Shown one piece after another: positions 4,644-6,952 of a stretch of 6,952 bases of DNA. The DNA is taken from the NCBI RefSeq assembly GCF_005518285.1, contig NZ_SJDU01000097.1, positions 1 through 6,952 on the forward strand. Reading direction: 5' to 3'. The stretch is from Brachyspira catarrhinii. Lineage in GTDB: Bacteria > Spirochaetota > Brachyspiria > Brachyspirales > Brachyspiraceae. The position numbers and the translations under genes were made by a program. The notes under the pieces were generated by a model, which had not been told where the DNA came from, did no database searches, and saw only the letters and a list, made by a program, of their open reading frames with translations. Position 1 is the first letter of the stretch. Each line of letters opens with the position of its first letter.

Positions 4644-5492
4644 ATGGTTCGAGGCGTTTATACTGGAGCAAGCGGAATGATAGCTCAACAGGAAAGATTG
4701 GATGTTGTGGCAAATAACTTGGCTAATGTCGATAAACCTGGATTCAAAAGAGATACGGCGACTTTCAAGGCTTTTCCAGAAATGATGGCTGCAAGAAAAG
4801 AAGACGATGGAGTTGTAATATTTCCTTTGGGTTCTACCGATATAAGACCTTATGTGGGAAGATTGGGAACGGGTGTGGAAGTCAACGAAGTTTTTACCGA
4901 ATGGGAACAAGGCTCTTTAAGGGAAACGGGAAATCAGCTCGATATTGCATTAAGCGATAAAGGATTTTTCGCGATAGAAACTCCGCATGGCGAAAGATAC
5001 ACGAGAAACGGAAGCTTTCTTATCGATAAAGATAATTATTTGGTGACAAAACATGGCTATAAAGTGATGGGAGAAAACGGCTATATTCAAATAAAAACGA
5101 ATAATTATGTTATAGACGAAGAGGGAAGAGTAAGCGTAAACAGAAGATACCAAAACAACGAAGACTTTGTTCAACTTACCGAAAACGAATGGAAAGACGA
5201 AGAAATTTTAGACACTTTAAAAATTGTCAGATTTGAAAACGAAAGATATTTGAAAAAAGAAGGCGAATCTTTTTGGGTTGATACGGAAATCAGCGGACCA
5301 GCGTATATAGCGCAAAAAGGAGTCGACCGCCCGAAAGTGCTTTCAAGATTTTTGGAAATGAGCAATGTAAATCCGATTAACGAAATGGTTAGAATGATTG
5401 AAGTTCAAAGAGCTTACGAACTCAATTCAAAAACCATAGCCACGCATGACACTTTGATTGGAAGAGTGGTAAACGAAGTAGGAAGAGTATAA
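4644..5492 (+). CDS. flgF: flagellar basal-body rod protein, FlgF type (FlgF/FlgG family)
   Basis: This protein of the flagellar rod/hook family has 282 residues. Rod subunits assemble in the periplasm into the drive shaft between the MS ring and the hook, and are exported by the flagellar type III system. The N-terminal signature is clear at residues 9-36: ASGMIAQQERLDVVANNLAN, then GFKR. The C-terminal signature is SNVNPINEMVRMIEVQRAYE and following. These two helical ends form the coiled core, and the middle (about 90-235) is the variable domain. There is no Sec signal peptide, as expected. The start follows a strong purine run (GGGGG, 4634-4638) only 12 bp after murA, so co-transcription is likely. 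FlgF is preferred over FlgG because of the MVRG-Y-TGASGM start and the 282-residue length, which I associate with spirochaete FlgF. A FlgG paralogue remains possible, and no other flagellar gene lies in the window. Confidence 0.85.
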   Translation: MVRGVYTGASGMIAQQERLDVVANNLANVDKPGFKRDTATFKAFPEMMAARKEDDGVVIFPLGSTDIRPYVGRLGTGVEVNEVFTEWEQGSLRETGNQLDIALSDKGFFAIETPHGERYTRNGSFLIDKDNYLVTKHGYKVMGENGYIQIKTNNYVIDEEGRVSVNRRYQNNEDFVQLTENEWKDEEILDTLKIVRFENERYLKKEGESFWVDTEISGPAYIAQKGVDRPKVLSRFLEMSNVNPINEMVRMIEVQRAYELNSKTIATHDTLIGRVVNEVGRV

Positions 5493-5538
5493 ATTTTTAT
5501 TTTAATATTATAAACATATAAAATCCCCAATTAATATT

Positions 5539-5567
5539 TTGATAAAAAATATACGATAATATATAAT
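5539..5567 (+). promoter_or_regulatory. promoter of the receptor-like gene at the right edge
   Basis: TTGATA (5539-5544) and a consensus TATAAT (5562-5567) are separated by exactly 17 bp. Transcription would begin near 5574, about 40 bases before the ATG. The receptor gene can thus be expressed apart from murA-flgF. No clear terminator hairpin is seen between the flgF stop and this promoter. Confidence 0.65.
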
Positions 5568-5614
5568 AGCGTATAAAATATAAAAAATTATAAATTATTA
5601 CGAACGGGGAAACT

Positions 5615-6952
5615 ATGGCTTTATCTAAATCAAAAAGAAATCTAATTCGGATGATAAAAATTCAAATTCTATCCATATATATATTATGCGATTTTGCAAT
5701 ATGGTATTCTTTTATATGGTTTTTCATTTATAATAAATCGGGGCTTCCTTTCTACGGCATAAAAATATTATTTATGGTCGTATCTTTTATATTATTTTTA
5801 AGTTTTTGTCGGAAATGGGAGAAAGGCGAAAAAATAAATATTGCCGACAGAACTGTAAAAGCATTTCCCACATTAAGCGTTTTGGGAGGTTTAATAGAAA
5901 TAGCGATGTTCGCCGTTTTTAACGGAGAAACTTATATATATACTTCTTTAGCCGCCGTTTTTGCCTGTTTGCTTTTGAGCGGAGGCATTTGTTCTTTATA
6001 CGCGATGGTATTTAGATTCGCTTCCAATAAATCGGATTTGGAAGAAAATGTAAGCGCTTTCTATCTGTCTTTGATATTTAAAGTTTTATATACGATTTAT
6101 TTTTTCTTTTCATGCGTGGCTTTCGGTTTGATTTTGAATTATATAAGAATTAGAGAAGAATCTTATTTGAATATTTATGAAGAAGAAACTTTAAATGAAA
6201 TTTTTAATGTAAACGATAGCATAAATAAAAATTATGAAAACGCTTTTTCAGATTTAAGAGTTTTTGACTTAAGAGTAAAAAACAATTTGAATCAAAATAT
6301 TTTAAACATAAATAATTTGAGTCGTTATATAAATGAAAATTATAGATATATAGACTTAAAAAATAATTATAATTCTATTTACATAAATATAAACGGAAGA
6401 TTTTTGGATAGAGGTTCTTCGGCTTCGGTATTCGTATCGAAAGACGCAAATAATATATATTCTACCTCGATAAATTACGGTCCTCCGCCAATATCTCTTT
6501 CAAACAATAATAATTTTTATTCGGATATTTTAGTCGACAATATCGGAAATATATCCGTATCTTTTTATTATCCTTTGACATTAATAAACAGTCAAATGGG
6601 AAATATAATCGCAAATATAGACATATCGGAATATTTTGAAATTATAAACGACAGTAGTTCGCTTTCCGCTTGGAATTATGCGAATTATAAATTAAATGAT
6701 AGAAATGTCGTATATGCGAGCGATAGAAGATTTTTTAATCAAGCTTTGTATAATTTATTCGGTTCTGAAAGAGAATTTTATCAATATATCGGCGATTTTG
6801 AAAGTCGACTTGAAAGCAATTCTTTTTATATAACTCCCGTATTTAATATGAATAACGGCGTTAGAACGATAGCGATTTTTTCTTATATAAAAAATTTGAA
6901 TATGATTTCGATATATTATAAGGATTTAAACTCCATAATAAAAAATTCTTAT
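5615..6952 (+). CDS. multi-pass membrane receptor with extracytoplasmic sensor domain, N-terminal part
   Basis: An ATG at 5615, preceded by GGGGA (5606-5610), opens 446 codons without a stop, running off the right edge. The N-terminus is basic (K5, K7, R8, R12). Five hydrophobic helices are predicted at about 17-39, 49-65, 86-102, 109-134 and 150-177. The positive-inside rule holds throughout: RKWEKGEK after helix 2 and RFASNK after helix 4 are cytoplasmic. Helix 5 therefore delivers residues 178-446 to the outside. That part is rich in Asn, Tyr, Ile and Ser. It contains GNIIANIDISEYFEIIND (331-348), which resembles the strand-helix boundary of Cache/PAS-like sensor domains. By analogy a further helix and a cytoplasmic output domain (nucleotide cyclase, kinase, phosphatase or methyl-accepting domain) should follow outside the window; which one cannot be told. 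The open frame, ribosome binding site and promoter make the gene call firm, but not the function. Confidence 0.8.
   Translation, partial: MALSKSKRNLIRMIKIQILSIYILCDFAIWYSFIWFFIYNKSGLPFYGIKILFMVVSFILFLSFCRKWEKGEKINIADRTVKAFPTLSVLGGLIEIAMFAVFNGETYIYTSLAAVFACLLLSGGICSLYAMVFRFASNKSDLEENVSAFYLSLIFKVLYTIYFFFSCVAFGLILNYIRIREESYLNIYEEETLNEIFNVNDSINKNYENAFSDLRVFDLRVKNNLNQNILNINNLSRYINENYRYIDLKNNYNSIYININGRFLDRGSSASVFVSKDANNIYSTSINYGPPPISLSNNNNFYSDILVDNIGNISVSFYYPLTLINSQMGNIIANIDISEYFEIINDSSSLSAWNYANYKLNDRNVVYASDRRFFNQALYNLFGSEREFYQYIGDFESRLESNSFYITPVFNMNNGVRTIAIFSYIKNLNMISIYYKDLNSIIKNSY

Noticed and set aside
3522..5365. Minus-strand ORFs of 64 to 116 codons within murA and flgF
   Set aside because: They are antisense shadows of two firmly identified genes and have no ribosome binding sites of their own.
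5493..5610. Terminator after flgF from CCCC (5525-5528) and GGGG (5606-5609)
   Set aside because: The blocks are about 80 bases apart, pair over only 4 bp and have no T tract, so there is no credible hairpin.

Overview
The window is AT-rich DNA (by eye roughly 30% G+C). It carries a spirochaete-type flagellar basal-body rod gene and reads most like Brachyspira or a close relative. That assignment is inference from composition, the style of the flagellar protein, and the small proteins with '-LYC-F-D' signal peptide ends. No rRNA, tRNA, CRISPR array or insertion sequence was seen.

Layout. (1) Bases 1-450 are a divergent control region. A minus-strand promoter fires out of the left edge. A near-perfect housekeeping promoter (TTGACA, 17 bp, TATAAT) fires rightwards into a transcribed leader. 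The leader holds a 30-codon ORF with a TTG start, a Met-Met-Gln-Met run, an antiterminator and an intrinsic terminator. This is the layout of a ribosome-mediated methionine attenuator. (2) 451-1521 is metX, homoserine O-acyltransferase, the methionine-committing enzyme that the leader would control. (3) 1522-2152 carries a possible promoter, a 49-codon ORF with a strong ribosome binding site, and an overlapping GNAT acetyltransferase. (4) 2168-2222 is a long hairpin, probably a shared bidirectional terminator. (5) 2241-3093 on the minus strand is a three-gene cluster of very small membrane proteins behind a good promoter. All three share an acidic Asp/Phe patch next to a membrane helix and look like diverged tandem copies. 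(6) 3354-5492 is murA followed 12 bp later by a flagellar rod gene (flgF type), probably co-transcribed. (7) From 5615 to the right edge runs a 446-codon open frame with its own promoter and no stop in the window. It has five predicted membrane helices and then a large extracytoplasmic sensor-like domain, so it is the N-terminal part of a receptor.

The best candidate for something undescribed is the metX leader. Leader-peptide codon content, hairpin positions and gene function all agree. The small acidic membrane-protein cluster is the best candidate for an uncharacterised protein family.
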